64,000 bases of DNA from Microbacterium soli (GTDB lineage Bacteria; Actinomycetota; Actinomycetes; Actinomycetales; Microbacteriaceae): contig NZ_BAABCP010000001.1 in the NCBI RefSeq assembly GCF_039539005.1, forward strand, positions 310,001-374,000. Direction: 5' to 3'. This document shows positions 37,443 to 47,100 of the stretch, piece after piece. A model generated the notes under the pieces. The model saw nothing but the letters and a program-made list of their open reading frames with translations. It had not been told where the DNA came from and ran no database searches. The position numbers and the translations under genes were made by a program. Within the stretch, counting starts at the first letter, position 1; every line of letters begins with the position of its first letter.

Positions 37443-37467
37443 CCGCATCGGTCTCGAACCGATGCGG
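37443..37467. other. Perfect 10-bp stem-loop
   Basis: CCGCATCGGT (37443-37452) pairs exactly with ACCGATGCGG (37458-37467) around CTCGA. It lies upstream of the promoter-like sequence, so it could terminate an upstream transcript, be part of a small RNA, or be a protein-binding palindrome. Confidence 0.6.
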
Positions 37468-37616
37468 TTCGGCGGGCGTGGGAAACCCGCCAGTCCGACC
37501 GGCATGAAACTGTCGACCGGACCAGGGTACTTTTATTGCATGGGGATGGTTGGAATGTTGATGAAGCCTTGCGTTTGGTCGGTTCATTTCCCGACGCACG
37601 GCCCTCCCCGACTCTT

Positions 37617-37648
37617 TTGACCTGCTGATCGGCGCACGGGGATATAAA
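37617..37648 (+). promoter_or_regulatory. Candidate promoter for the LuxR pair
   Basis: TTGACC at 37617-37622 (five of six to TTGACA) and TATAAA at 37643-37648 (five of six to TATAAT) are separated by 20 bases, or 18 if GATATA is used. A start here would leave a leader of about 250 bases before ATG 37905. Confidence 0.4.
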
Positions 37649-37764
37649 GTCCTCTCACGCATGGACCCCATTTCCTCGTCAAGATCCCACATCACGAGGA
37701 ACCCACGATCAGCGCGCGAGGGTGTTCCGGCCTGTCGTCCCCTTTACAGGCGGTTCACTCTCCT

Positions 37765-37802
37765 ACGGGATGCTCGACACCTTCCGACGTCGAGCATCCC
37801 GT
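37765..37802 (+). promoter_or_regulatory. Strong leader stem-loop upstream of the first LuxR gene
   Basis: ACGGGATGCTCGAC (37765-37778) is the exact reverse complement of GTCGAGCATCCCGT (37789-37802), with a ten-base loop. It is followed by a C/T-rich stretch, not a pure T-run, and lies about 100 bases ahead of ATG 37905. It may act as an attenuator, a stability element, or an operator for the regulators themselves. Confidence 0.6.
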
Positions 37803-37904
37803 CCCCCTCTACGGCCCGGCGACCGCATAGGCAAGCACAATGCAACGTCGCATGGCTCCGTGCTGACGGCAGATTCTTCTTCCGCTTCGAAGGACGTGGT
37901 TCCC

Positions 37905-39470
37905 ATGCCCTGGGTCTATGCGCAACGGACGCTCTCCCGATCGTCCGGATTCCCAGTGGCGCCGCACGTTGCGTCTCACCTACTGGAAGCCAGTGGCGGA
38001 GGCAAGTCGCAGCTGAGCTACGTCGGCACCAGTCTGTCCCGTGAGCAACTGGCAGGCCTCAGCATCCTCCCCGATCCGATTCCCATTCAGGACACCCGCC
38101 TCGGTCCTTTCGATCTCAAGGCACTCAGTCCTGCCGAGGCTCGAATCCTCCTCACAGCCTCTTTGAGCACGACTCAGCAAGTCGAGAACCTCATCGACTC
38201 GGCTGCCGTCGACTCGGTCCACTTCTTCACCGACGCGGTCACGAACCTTCTCAAGATCAGGGATGGCTACTTTCATCTCAATCCGGCAGCGCGGACAATT
38301 CTGTTGAACATCGCAGGAACAGAAGAACTCACCAGTGCGCACGCGTCTCTGGCCAGAACCAGTACTCGAAATGGGGACCGGGCATCTTCAGCGTGGCATG
38401 AGGCGCACACCCGGTTGGGTAGCCGCGAATCTCTGAAAGGTCTGCTTCGCACTGCCACGCAGCAGATCGCTCACGGTGCAGTCCATCCTGCCCAACGCGC
38501 TGCGATACTCGCGATGGATACCGCCCGTCGACATGGCCATCAGGACATCCTCACGGCGGCCACGAAAATCGCCACCCAAGCTGCACTCGGCGGTGGGTAC
38601 TTCACCGACGCGAACACCTTCGACACGCGCACTGCAATGTCAGCGACCCGGATACTGCATCAGAACCAACCTTGCGGCGCCCTCTCCCTCGAGGAACATA
38701 TCGAACAGCTTCGTTCTCTGCATCGGATCATGTCGCGTCGGATCGATTCCGAGATCCTCAGCGATCTGATCCGCGCGCTCTCGATATGGGAGGAAGACGC
38801 CTCCGCAGCAGACGCTCGTATCGCTGCCATCGCCCTGAAGACAACACGCTCGCAACCTGATGGCAAGGCCGGCGAGGACCGTCACATTCCTTCGCCGCTC
38901 GTGGAGGCCTACGTCCGGTTATTCCACGCGATGTTCCTCTTCCAGAGTCAGAAGACAGAACTGGCAGCTGCAATCCTGATACGGGAAGTGCCACGACTCC
39001 CCATCGCCGTCCTCGCGCTCCCGTCCTCGGCCTGGACAACGAGAGCGGCACGAAGACCGGCCCCTCCACAGAGTTCAACTGAGGAGTTTCTCCTCAGCGC
39101 GCTCGGGCACAGTTCAAGTAGGCTTCCTGACGGTCTCCGCATCCCCATGTCATACACCGAGAAAATTGCGAAGTCCGACTTCTTGAAACCAGAGACCGGT
39201 TCTCATGATCCTGTCTCCATCGGACACCTTCGCGGCACAGATCTAACACGCCGCGAACATCAAATACTGACCCTGCTGTTACAAGGGTGCACTGCGCACG
39301 AGCTCAGCAGGAGTCTCAGCGTTTCAATACGGACGGTCGAGGTTCACATCCGCAGAATATATCAAAAACTCGGCGTCAATAATCGAGCTCAACTTATTGC
39401 GAAAGTTCGTCGAGGAGCGAACACTCCGATAAAATCCCCGCCTCACATCTATCGTTCTCGAGACCTGTGA
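37905..39470 (+). CDS. LuxR-type regulator lacking an ATPase domain (LAL-derived), copy 1
   Basis: 521 residues from ATG 37905 (GAAGGA at 37889-37894); a longer frame from 37722 runs through the leader stem-loop and is rejected because its paralogue starts at the equivalent point. Residues 16 onward (FPVAPHVASHL, then QLAGLSILPDPIPI and SPAEARILLTASL) match the region that follows the AAA+ core in large ATP-binding LuxR (LAL) regulators. Helical repeats fill the middle. A LuxR helix-turn-helix is at about 447-510 (LTRREHQILTLLLQG, SIRTVEVHIRRIYQKLGV). No true Walker A or B site exists. Lower GC than neighbours suggests separate origin. Target genes unknown; the flanking surface proteins are obvious candidates. 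Confidence 0.8.
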   Translation: MPWVYAQRTLSRSSGFPVAPHVASHLLEASGGGKSQLSYVGTSLSREQLAGLSILPDPIPIQDTRLGPFDLKALSPAEARILLTASLSTTQQVENLIDSAAVDSVHFFTDAVTNLLKIRDGYFHLNPAARTILLNIAGTEELTSAHASLARTSTRNGDRASSAWHEAHTRLGSRESLKGLLRTATQQIAHGAVHPAQRAAILAMDTARRHGHQDILTAATKIATQAALGGGYFTDANTFDTRTAMSATRILHQNQPCGALSLEEHIEQLRSLHRIMSRRIDSEILSDLIRALSIWEEDASAADARIAAIALKTTRSQPDGKAGEDRHIPSPLVEAYVRLFHAMFLFQSQKTELAAAILIREVPRLPIAVLALPSSAWTTRAARRPAPPQSSTEEFLLSALGHSSSRLPDGLRIPMSYTEKIAKSDFLKPETGSHDPVSIGHLRGTDLTRREHQILTLLLQGCTAHELSRSLSVSIRTVEVHIRRIYQKLGVNNRAQLIAKVRRGANTPIKSPPHIYRSRDL

Positions 39471-39476
39471 ACCGCC

Positions 39477-41012
39477 ATGAAGCAACAAGAAGCCGCCCGT
39501 GTGATCGCGCTGGTGAAAAAGAACCTTGCGCTCCCAGTTGCACCACATGTTGCTTCTCGGCTAGCCGGTCTTAAATTGCTGAATGATCACGAAGTCCTCG
39601 AAGTCGCCAGGTCTCTCTCCGCGAATCAGCTCGCCGGGCTCAGCGTTCTTCCCGCGCCGATTCCCATCCCAAGAGAGCTGGCTCGCAGACTTCGCCAGCG
39701 CATAGAGAAAATTCTCTCGCCGGCCTCGATGCGCCGCCTTCTCCTCGTTGCTCTCTCCACTTCGAACCGACTGGACATCCTCTATAGGGCGATGGGCATA
39801 GGCTTGGAGGACACGACGCCCGAAATAGTGAGAGAATTTCAAATAGACGACGGGCGATTCCAATTCGATCAACCACTCACCCGCTCAATTCTGGTCAGCT
39901 CTGCAGAACCGGCCGATATTCAAGAGGCTCACCACTCAATAGCTGGAGCGATGCTGCACTACGGGGAATCATCACTTTCCATATGGCATCAGTACCTTTC
40001 AGATCCATCACGGGTGCCTGCGACATCGCTCATCCCCCTCGCGAATGAGCTGCTGATCGCGGGATCAGCGACTTCCGCATACGAAGTGGCCAGTGCAGCG
40101 CTCAGCAGCCACCCGGACGGGCACAGGGGCGAGGCCGTGGTGACTGCGGCACGCGCCGCCTTGGCATGCGGTTGCTTCTCGGACGCCGAATCGTTGCTCA
40201 TATCGCATGCTGACGAAGGCGCTTCTCTTTCAGCACCTCAACTCACCGATCTGTTCACAGCCACGAGAACATTCCAGGTCGGCGTCGTTTCCGAGGAGCC
40301 ACCTGTGCAAAGACTGCACGCTCAGGCGATTGCTCTGCGTCAGGTCGCCGTCACGCCGTCGCATACTCGGGTCGTTCAGGCGCTCATCGAGATCACTCAA
40401 TCGTGGACCTCTGCGCCTGAGGAAGTCTATGAACGGCACACCAATCTTCTGCTGTCCGCGATCCCCTCGCCGTCTCAAGAGTCCTGGCACCTCAGCCGAG
40501 GGCCACTGACGCCTCTCATCGAGGCCTATCTGCAAGGACAGCAAGTTGGTCTGCTGATGATGCGTCACAAGCTTCACGACGCGTCAGTGGCCTTCCTCAA
40601 CGCTCTGCTGTCCCTTCCGATGACGCACATCGGGGCGGGGATATCGGCATCGGCGGCGCGCACGCTGGCCGAGTCGAGCAGAATCTTCTCCCCGGTGTTC
40701 GCAGACGTTCTGGATGCGATTCGCCCCACCCATCGCATCACCACCGAGGCGTGGGAAAGTCACGCTCACTTGCCGGGCGTCGAGGCGCCCGCCGGGTCGA
40801 GCGATCAGTTCCGTTCACTTCTCCCCGTCAACCAGACTCTCACTCGTCGCGAGGACGAAGTCCTCGATCTCGTCGCGGAGGGCTACTCGAATCGTGAGAT
40901 CGGCACCCGCCTGGGAATATCCGGTCGCACGGTGGAGATGCACTTGTCGAACATCTACAGGAAGTTCAACGTCGGTTCCAGGGTTGAACTCGTGAGTCTT
41001 CTGCTGCGCTGA
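39477..41012 (+). CDS. LuxR-type regulator lacking an ATPase domain (LAL-derived), copy 2
   Basis: 511 residues, starting six bases after copy 1 without a ribosome site of its own, so probably coupled. It is a divergent paralogue: LPVAPHVASRLAGL at about 19-32, ANQLAGLSVLPAPIPIP, SPASMRRLLLVALSTS, and a LuxR helix-turn-helix at 455-511 (LTRREDEVLDLVAEGYS, ISGRTVEMHLSNIYRKF). As in copy 1 the chain begins where the nucleotide-binding core of a LAL protein would have ended. Two unlike copies in tandem suggest a heteromeric regulator or two sensors for one regulon. It ends ahead of a strong terminator shared with the giant surface protein gene. Confidence 0.82.
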   Translation: MKQQEAARVIALVKKNLALPVAPHVASRLAGLKLLNDHEVLEVARSLSANQLAGLSVLPAPIPIPRELARRLRQRIEKILSPASMRRLLLVALSTSNRLDILYRAMGIGLEDTTPEIVREFQIDDGRFQFDQPLTRSILVSSAEPADIQEAHHSIAGAMLHYGESSLSIWHQYLSDPSRVPATSLIPLANELLIAGSATSAYEVASAALSSHPDGHRGEAVVTAARAALACGCFSDAESLLISHADEGASLSAPQLTDLFTATRTFQVGVVSEEPPVQRLHAQAIALRQVAVTPSHTRVVQALIEITQSWTSAPEEVYERHTNLLLSAIPSPSQESWHLSRGPLTPLIEAYLQGQQVGLLMMRHKLHDASVAFLNALLSLPMTHIGAGISASAARTLAESSRIFSPVFADVLDAIRPTHRITTEAWESHAHLPGVEAPAGSSDQFRSLLPVNQTLTRREDEVLDLVAEGYSNREIGTRLGISGRTVEMHLSNIYRKFNVGSRVELVSLLLR

Positions 41013-41087
41013 CGTCGCGAAGATCAATCGCTCCCAGCCGATCTCCGCGTTCGGTCGGATCAGGATCAACTCGGCCGCACCGTAGCA

Positions 41088-41134
41088 GGGGGAGGTGGCT
41101 CGGTCCGGTTTCACCGAATCGAGCCACCTCCCCC
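41088..41134. terminator. Bidirectional terminator
   Basis: GGGGGAGGTGGCTCG (41088-41102) pairs exactly with CGAGCCACCTCCCCC (41120-41134) around a 17-base loop, between the convergent LuxR copy 2 and giant SdrD-B protein genes. The 15-bp stem is the strongest structure in this gap. Confidence 0.85.
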
Positions 41135-41146
41135 CTCAGCCACGCG

Positions 41147-44100
41147 TCAGGCTGATCGCACGCTCCTTCGGTATCCGACGCCGAGCAGGATTGCGCTCAT
41201 CAGCAGCAGCCCGACTCCGCCGAGCCCGATCATGATCGGAGCCATACCACCGGTGATGGCCAGCGCGAGGGGAAGAGGGGCGTCCGCCTCGAGGACGAAC
41301 CCGAAGTCGAGCGTGAGGTCGTCATCGCCATCAGTGAGCAGTGCCCGACTGACAGCCTCCCACGTCGACGAGTCGCGTTCACGATCACCCACACCCTCAC
41401 GGGTAGGCAAGAGGCCCTTCAGCGCATCTGCGGAGGCGTCCCGATCAATCGTCACCTTGTACGCCTCCCCGTCGTGCAGCGCGGGCAGGTTGTCGAACAG
41501 GTACTCACCCTGTTCGTCTGTCGTCTGCGGGCCGACCGGTTCGCCGAACACGTCCGTGACCACCTCACCGTCCGGGCCGCTGATCGTCAGCACGACACCC
41601 GGGATGCCGGGTTCGCCGGGATCCTGGCGGCCGTTCTTGTCCTTGTCCTCCCATACCCGGTCTCCGACCGTGACGCGCTTGGTCACGAAGCCGAAGTCGA
41701 GCGTGGTGTCCTCGTCACCATCCTCGTCGAGACCGCGCGCCCTCTCCTCCCAGTCGGAGGAGTCGGCCGCCGGGTCCTCGCCCGCACCCGGGAGGGTGGG
41801 CACGAGGTTGTCGAGTGCGTTCTCCGACTTCTCACGGTCGATGCGCACGACGTAGGTCTCGCCCGCCGGCAGGAGCGGGAGTCGATCGAATCGGTACTCC
41901 CCGTCCTTGCCGGTGATGGCCGGATCCACGGGGTTGCCGTCGACGTCGACCACGGGCTCGCCGTCGGTGCGCTCGATGACGACCGTCACGCCGGGGATGC
42001 CCGGCTCGTCGGTCGGGTCGTCCTGAATGCCGTCGCGATCCTTGTCCTTCCAGACCCGGTCGCCCACCGACACCTCGGCGCGCCGCACCCCGGCATCCCA
42101 CGTCGGGTCGATGCCCTCGGTGGCGGTGATGCCCCGGCGGTCGGTCAGCGCGGTGTTGGTGTCGTCCAGCGTCACCAACACGGTGGATCCGGATGTGCGC
42201 TTCGCATCATCCGCGATGGCATCGGAGTCGACCGTGGAGTCGTCACCCGTGTTCTCAGGAATCAGGATGTATCCGCGCGGGAGGGTGAAGTCGACCCGGT
42301 AGTCACCCGGCTTCAGCTCATCGAAGGAGTAGTGGCCCTCGCCATCCGTCGTCGTGCGAGCCACCTCGGTGCCGTCGGTGTCGCGCAGCACGACCGTCAC
42401 GTCCGGGACGCCGGGTTCGTCGGCGTCCTGGATGCCGTTCGGGTGCGCCTGGTCGAGCCAGACGTAGTCGCCGATCGCGTAGGTCTTCACGACCGCGTTG
42501 TACGGATCGCTCGGACGGTTCGGATCCTCCGGGGTGCCCGGGTTCTCTGGGTCCACGATCGTCTTGCCAGTCAGCGCTCCGTCGGCCCAGAGGGTGACGA
42601 CGTCGGTGTGCGGCTCGTGAGCTGCCACCCCGGTGAGGACGCCCGTGCAGCTGATCGTCTCGCCGATGCCCAACTCGCCGCTCCAGCGTGCGTCAGCGCG
42701 TTCGAGACTGAACTCGCTCGGCGCCTCGTCACCGTCGGTCGCGGAGCACAGCAACGGGTAGCTCACAGCGCCGGAGCCGGTCGTCGTCACATCGGCAAGG
42801 CCGATGTTCGTGATGGGCTCCTCGCCGTTGTTGAACACTGTGAACACCACATCGATCGCACCGTCAGTCGAAGACAGATCCGCCGGATCCGCCGGATCGT
42901 CGGCATCACGGCCCTCCACATCGGACTTGTTGACGCTTGCGCCCGGGGTCTTCAGCACGAAGCCGAAGTCCAGGGTCGGATCGCTCGCGCCGTCCTCGGT
43001 CAGCGCACCGGAGGTCGCCGACCCCGTCGACGAGTCCGTTCCCCGCTCGCCCTGGTTCTCGAGCGTCGGCTTGAACTTCGCGGGGACGTCCGAGATCGTC
43101 ACGGTGTACGTCTCGCCCTCACTCAGCACCGGCAGATCCGTGAACTCGTACAAGCCGCGTCCATCGGTCTCCACCGGGGTCACCGGCTCACCATAGACGT
43201 TCCTGCCGTCCCAGCCGTCGGGCCCTGTGATGGTCAGGGTCGCGCCAGGGATGCCCGGCTCGCCGGAATCCTGGATGCCGTCGCCTGTGAGATCCTGCCA
43301 GACGAAGTCACCGACAGACACGGACTCGGGCACGATGCCCGCATCCCACCTCGGGTCCACCCCCTCAGTCGCGTTCCAGTCCTGATCGGTGTATTCCGAG
43401 GTCACCGAGTCGTTGCCGACGACGATGACATCGGTCCGTCCGTTCGTCGGGTCGGCGTCGGAGTCCGCACCCGGCAGAACACCGTCGGAATTCTGCTCGG
43501 TGAAGCGGTATCCATCCGGCAGGACGAACTCCACGATGTAGTCTCCGGCGACCAGGTCGTCGAAGAGATAGCGGCCGTTGCCGTCCGTCGTCGTGGTGAC
43601 GTCGCGGCCGGACGCATCCTTCACCGCCGCGCCGGAACCGTCGAGAAGGTTGACGACCACATCTGCCATCGGCTTCTCACCGCCTTCAGCGCCCACGCGG
43701 TCCTGCTGACCGTTCTGGTTACGGTCGATCCAGACGACATCACCGATCGCATACGTCAGCTTTTCGGCGTGGTAGGGGTCGCTGGGACGGTTCGGGTTCT
43801 CCGGCGTTCCGGGGTTGTCCGGATCCTGCACCGGCAACCCGGTGAGCACGCCATCTGCGAAGAGCGTGACCACATCGGCGTGCGGGTCACCCGCGGTGAC
43901 GCCCGAAAGGGCGGCCTCACAGGTGATCGTCGCGCCGACGGGCAGCTCACCATTCCAGCGGGCATCGGCCGAGGCCAGTGAGAACGAGATCTCCTCACCG
44001 TCGATCAGCGCAATGCAGTCCATCGGGTAGTCGACTGTGCCGGAACCGGAGCTCGCATCGCCCAGGCCGATGTTCGTCAGCGGCTCCTCACCGTCGTTCT

Positions 44101-47100
44101 CGATGGTGAAGACGATCGTGGTCCGGCCATCGGCGGGGCCGAGATCCACGGCATCAGCCGCGGTGTTCGCGTCGTTGCCGTCGGCATCCGACTTGTTCAC
44201 CGTCGCGCCGGGGGTCTTCAGCACGAAGCCGAAGTCCAGGGTCGGATCCTTCTTGCCGTGCGAGCTCAGATCGAGCTGGGTCTCGGCGCTGTCAGTGGAC
44301 GAGTCGAACTCGTCGGCGCCGTTGTCGGTGCCCGGCTCGGTCGGCGTGAACTTCTCGGGAACCGAGACGACCGTGACCGTGTACCGGCCGTCTTCGAGAA
44401 CCGGCAGGTCGATGAACTCGTACTCGCCACCGTTCTCCGTGGTCTGCTCGGGGATCACCTCACCGGTCACCACGCTGTGCACCGGCTGCCCGTCGGGTCC
44501 GGTGATCTTCAGCACGACGCCGTCGATGCCGGGCTCGGTGTAGATGCCGTCGCCGTCGCGGCCCTGAATGCCGTCGGCGTCGGTGTCCCACCACACGCGG
44601 TCTCCGACCGAGACTGAAGGCGTGCGCGTAGCGTGGAACGGATTGTCCGTGCCGGGCGTCTCGGGGTTCGTCGGGTCGAAGGGCTTCCTCGGAATCGAAT
44701 CGCCGCTGATGGCACCGGTGCCATCGATGGTTGCGACGTTCTCGTGGTCACCGATCACACCGGTCAGCGTCGCCTTGCAGTCGAAGGACGCACCGCGTGA
44801 GAGCGCCCTGCGATCGTCTCCGGCGGCTGCCCGGGATGCTTCCCAGGTGACGGTCCACGTACGGGTGCTCTCGTCGAAGACGCCCGCCGTCTCATCGCCG
44901 CCCGGGAAGTAGCAGATCAGATCCTCCACGTCGCCGCTGCCGGTGCTGACGTCGGTGACCACCACGTCGTAGAGGTCCTCCCCGCCGTCGTTGCTGATCT
45001 CGAAGAGCAGGGATGTGCTCCCCGCATCATCTCCGGAGACGGTCAGATCGACGGCCGAATCCGGCGTGTCGGCCGGAGCGACGTTCGCGGGATCGCTGTC
45101 GTCTCCCTTCAGGATGACGGCGCTGGGAGTGACCCGGACGAAGCCGAAGTCCAGCGAGAGGTCCTCACTGCCCGGAACAGTCAGACGCGTCGGGTTCTCC
45201 GTGTCCAGAGTCGTCGCGGTCCACTTGCTGGAGTCGCCGTCACGCCCGGTCCCGTTCTCCTGGGTCGGCTCGAACAGTGCCAGCGCTTCACTGGTTCTGA
45301 CGTCATCACGGACGATGCTCACCTCATAGTGCTCGCCTTCGACGAGCACGGGGAGGTTCTCGAACAGATAGCGGCCGTCGGCATCGGTGCGGTTCTCGGT
45401 GAACTCATCGCCGAACACGTCGGTGCGCAGCTCCTCGCGCGAGTCGCCGCTCACCCGTTCGATCTTCAGCAGCACGCCTTCGATGCCGGGCTCGCCGTCA
45501 TCCTGCACGCCGTCACGGCTGGAGTCCTCCCAGACATAGTCGCCGACGGTGACCGTGCCCAGCTTCCAACCGGCATCGATCGAGTGGTCGTTCTGTCCTG
45601 GGCCTCCGACAGCGATGAAGGCGTTCGCGCGCGTAGCGGGTTCCTCACCGGAAACGACGACGGGCCGTGCATTCGAGTCCCGCTGCGTCGTCTGATCGGT
45701 GCCGTCGTCCGCCTGCGCCTCCGTGAACAGCAGCTGGTTCCAGGTGACGTCGCCGATCGTCGGAGTCGCGCCGCCCCAGTTCAGCTGCACCGCTCCGGTG
45801 CTTGCTTCGAACACCACGACGTAGGCGCCGTCACGCGTGAAGCCGGGCGTGCCATCGGTCGGTGCGTCTTCGGTGCGGAAGAAGTACTCGCCGTTGTCAT
45901 CCGTGGTCGTGGATGCCAGGACATCGCCGACTGGATCACCGTTGGCATCGGCGCGATAGAGCGACACCTTCGCCCCGACGATTCCGGGCTCGCCGGCCGT
46001 CTGGATGCCGTCGGCGTCGAGGTCGAGCCACGCACGGTTGCCGACCTGCACAGGGGCAGCCTTCAGCGCGAGCGAGAGCCCGCCCATGCCGCCGCCCTTC
46101 ATGAAGCTGCTGGCGCTGCCGGTGGTGTGGTTGTAACCCTGGTATCCGTTACCCGTGGTGGTGTTGAACCAGCTCACTCCGTGGACGTTGACCATCCGCG
46201 TCGGGTCGAATGCCGTCGAGGCGACCTCTTCGCGCCCCGGGTATGCCACAACCGCGCCGAGAGCGGTTTCGTAGTGGTGCTTGTCGTTGCGAGCAACACT
46301 CTCCATGAAGTCATAGGCGCTCTGGTTGTCGTCGTAGAACTCCTTGGTCAGGTCGCCACCGGGTCCCTGATCGTTCGCACGGTGATGCGGGTCGTTCATG
46401 CTGGAGTGGTCATCGCTGCACGTGCGGTCGCCGGCGGTTCCGTCGTTCTCCAGGGTGAACGTGCCGTCCAGCTGACCGGTGCTGTCGATGTTCGGGGCGG
46501 CCAGCAGAAGGTCACCGCCTGAGAGCGTGGTGAAGAGTTCGCTTCTGCCTGCGATGGCCGGCAGGTTCCGGTTTCCGGATTGGATCGCCGTGCGGTCGGT
46601 GAACCCGAGGGTCATGTATCCCTGGCTGTCGATCGCGATGCCGCTCAGAACCCCCTGCGGGTACGCGTGGACCCACGTGTACCACTGGTTGTCGCCGCCG
46701 TTGTCGAGTCCGACGGAGTTGACGGTGCCGGTGTGCAACTCGTCTGGCGCGACTCCGGAGTTCGAAGTCGTCGGGGCGCTGTTCCCGTCCCAGCTCCACT
46801 CATCAGCCCAGGTGTTCCACCGCACCACCTGCATGTGGTTGGTGTTCCCGGGGCCGACGAGGTCGCCGGTTCCCCACATGTCCACGGAGTTGCCCTTCTT
46901 GTAGCCGAGATCGGCGGTGAGGGCGCTCTGCCATTCCGCGGCACCGGCGAGGACATCGTCCAGTCCTGCACTGACGACGTAGGCGTTCAGCCCTGCGCTC
47001 TTCGCGCTGGCCCCCGGAGTCTCGCCGGTATCGACGTAGCCGACGTAGACCGTGCCGCGGTCGATGGTGACGGCCCACGGCTGCTGGCCATCGGCGAGCT

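Larger units (their letters stand above)
36866..37904. other. 1-kb gene-free region with stem-loops between surface protein and LuxR genes
   Basis: No credible coding frame was found on either strand. It must hold the leftward promoter of the vWA protein gene and the rightward promoter of the LuxR pair. Visible structure: a perfect 10-bp stem at 37443-37467, a weaker GGCGGG/CCCGCC stem just after, a promoter-like pair near 37617-37648, an 8-bp stem TTCCTCGT/ACGAGGAA at 37672-37701, and a 14-bp perfect stem at 37765-37802. Composition changes from very GC-rich before about 37350 to less GC-rich after it. Confidence 0.7.

Noticed and set aside
37440..37530. Possible cobalamin or c-di-GMP riboswitch
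   Set aside because: Short GGGAAA and CCCGCC stretches recall a B12 box, but the ordered consensus and the stem arrangement are absent.
37351..37695. A 114-residue minus-strand frame and several short frames in the 1-kb gap
   Set aside because: No ribosome site, no family resemblance, and they run through perfect stem-loops; composition does not look coding.
37950..38030. Walker A-like ASGGGKS in LuxR copy 1
   Set aside because: It is not preceded by a strand of the right kind, is absent in the paralogue at the aligned place, and no Walker B follows.
42945..44248. Terminal repeats of an insertion sequence
   Set aside because: The 38-base copies are direct, in frame and coding for a protein domain junction; no transposase gene lies between.
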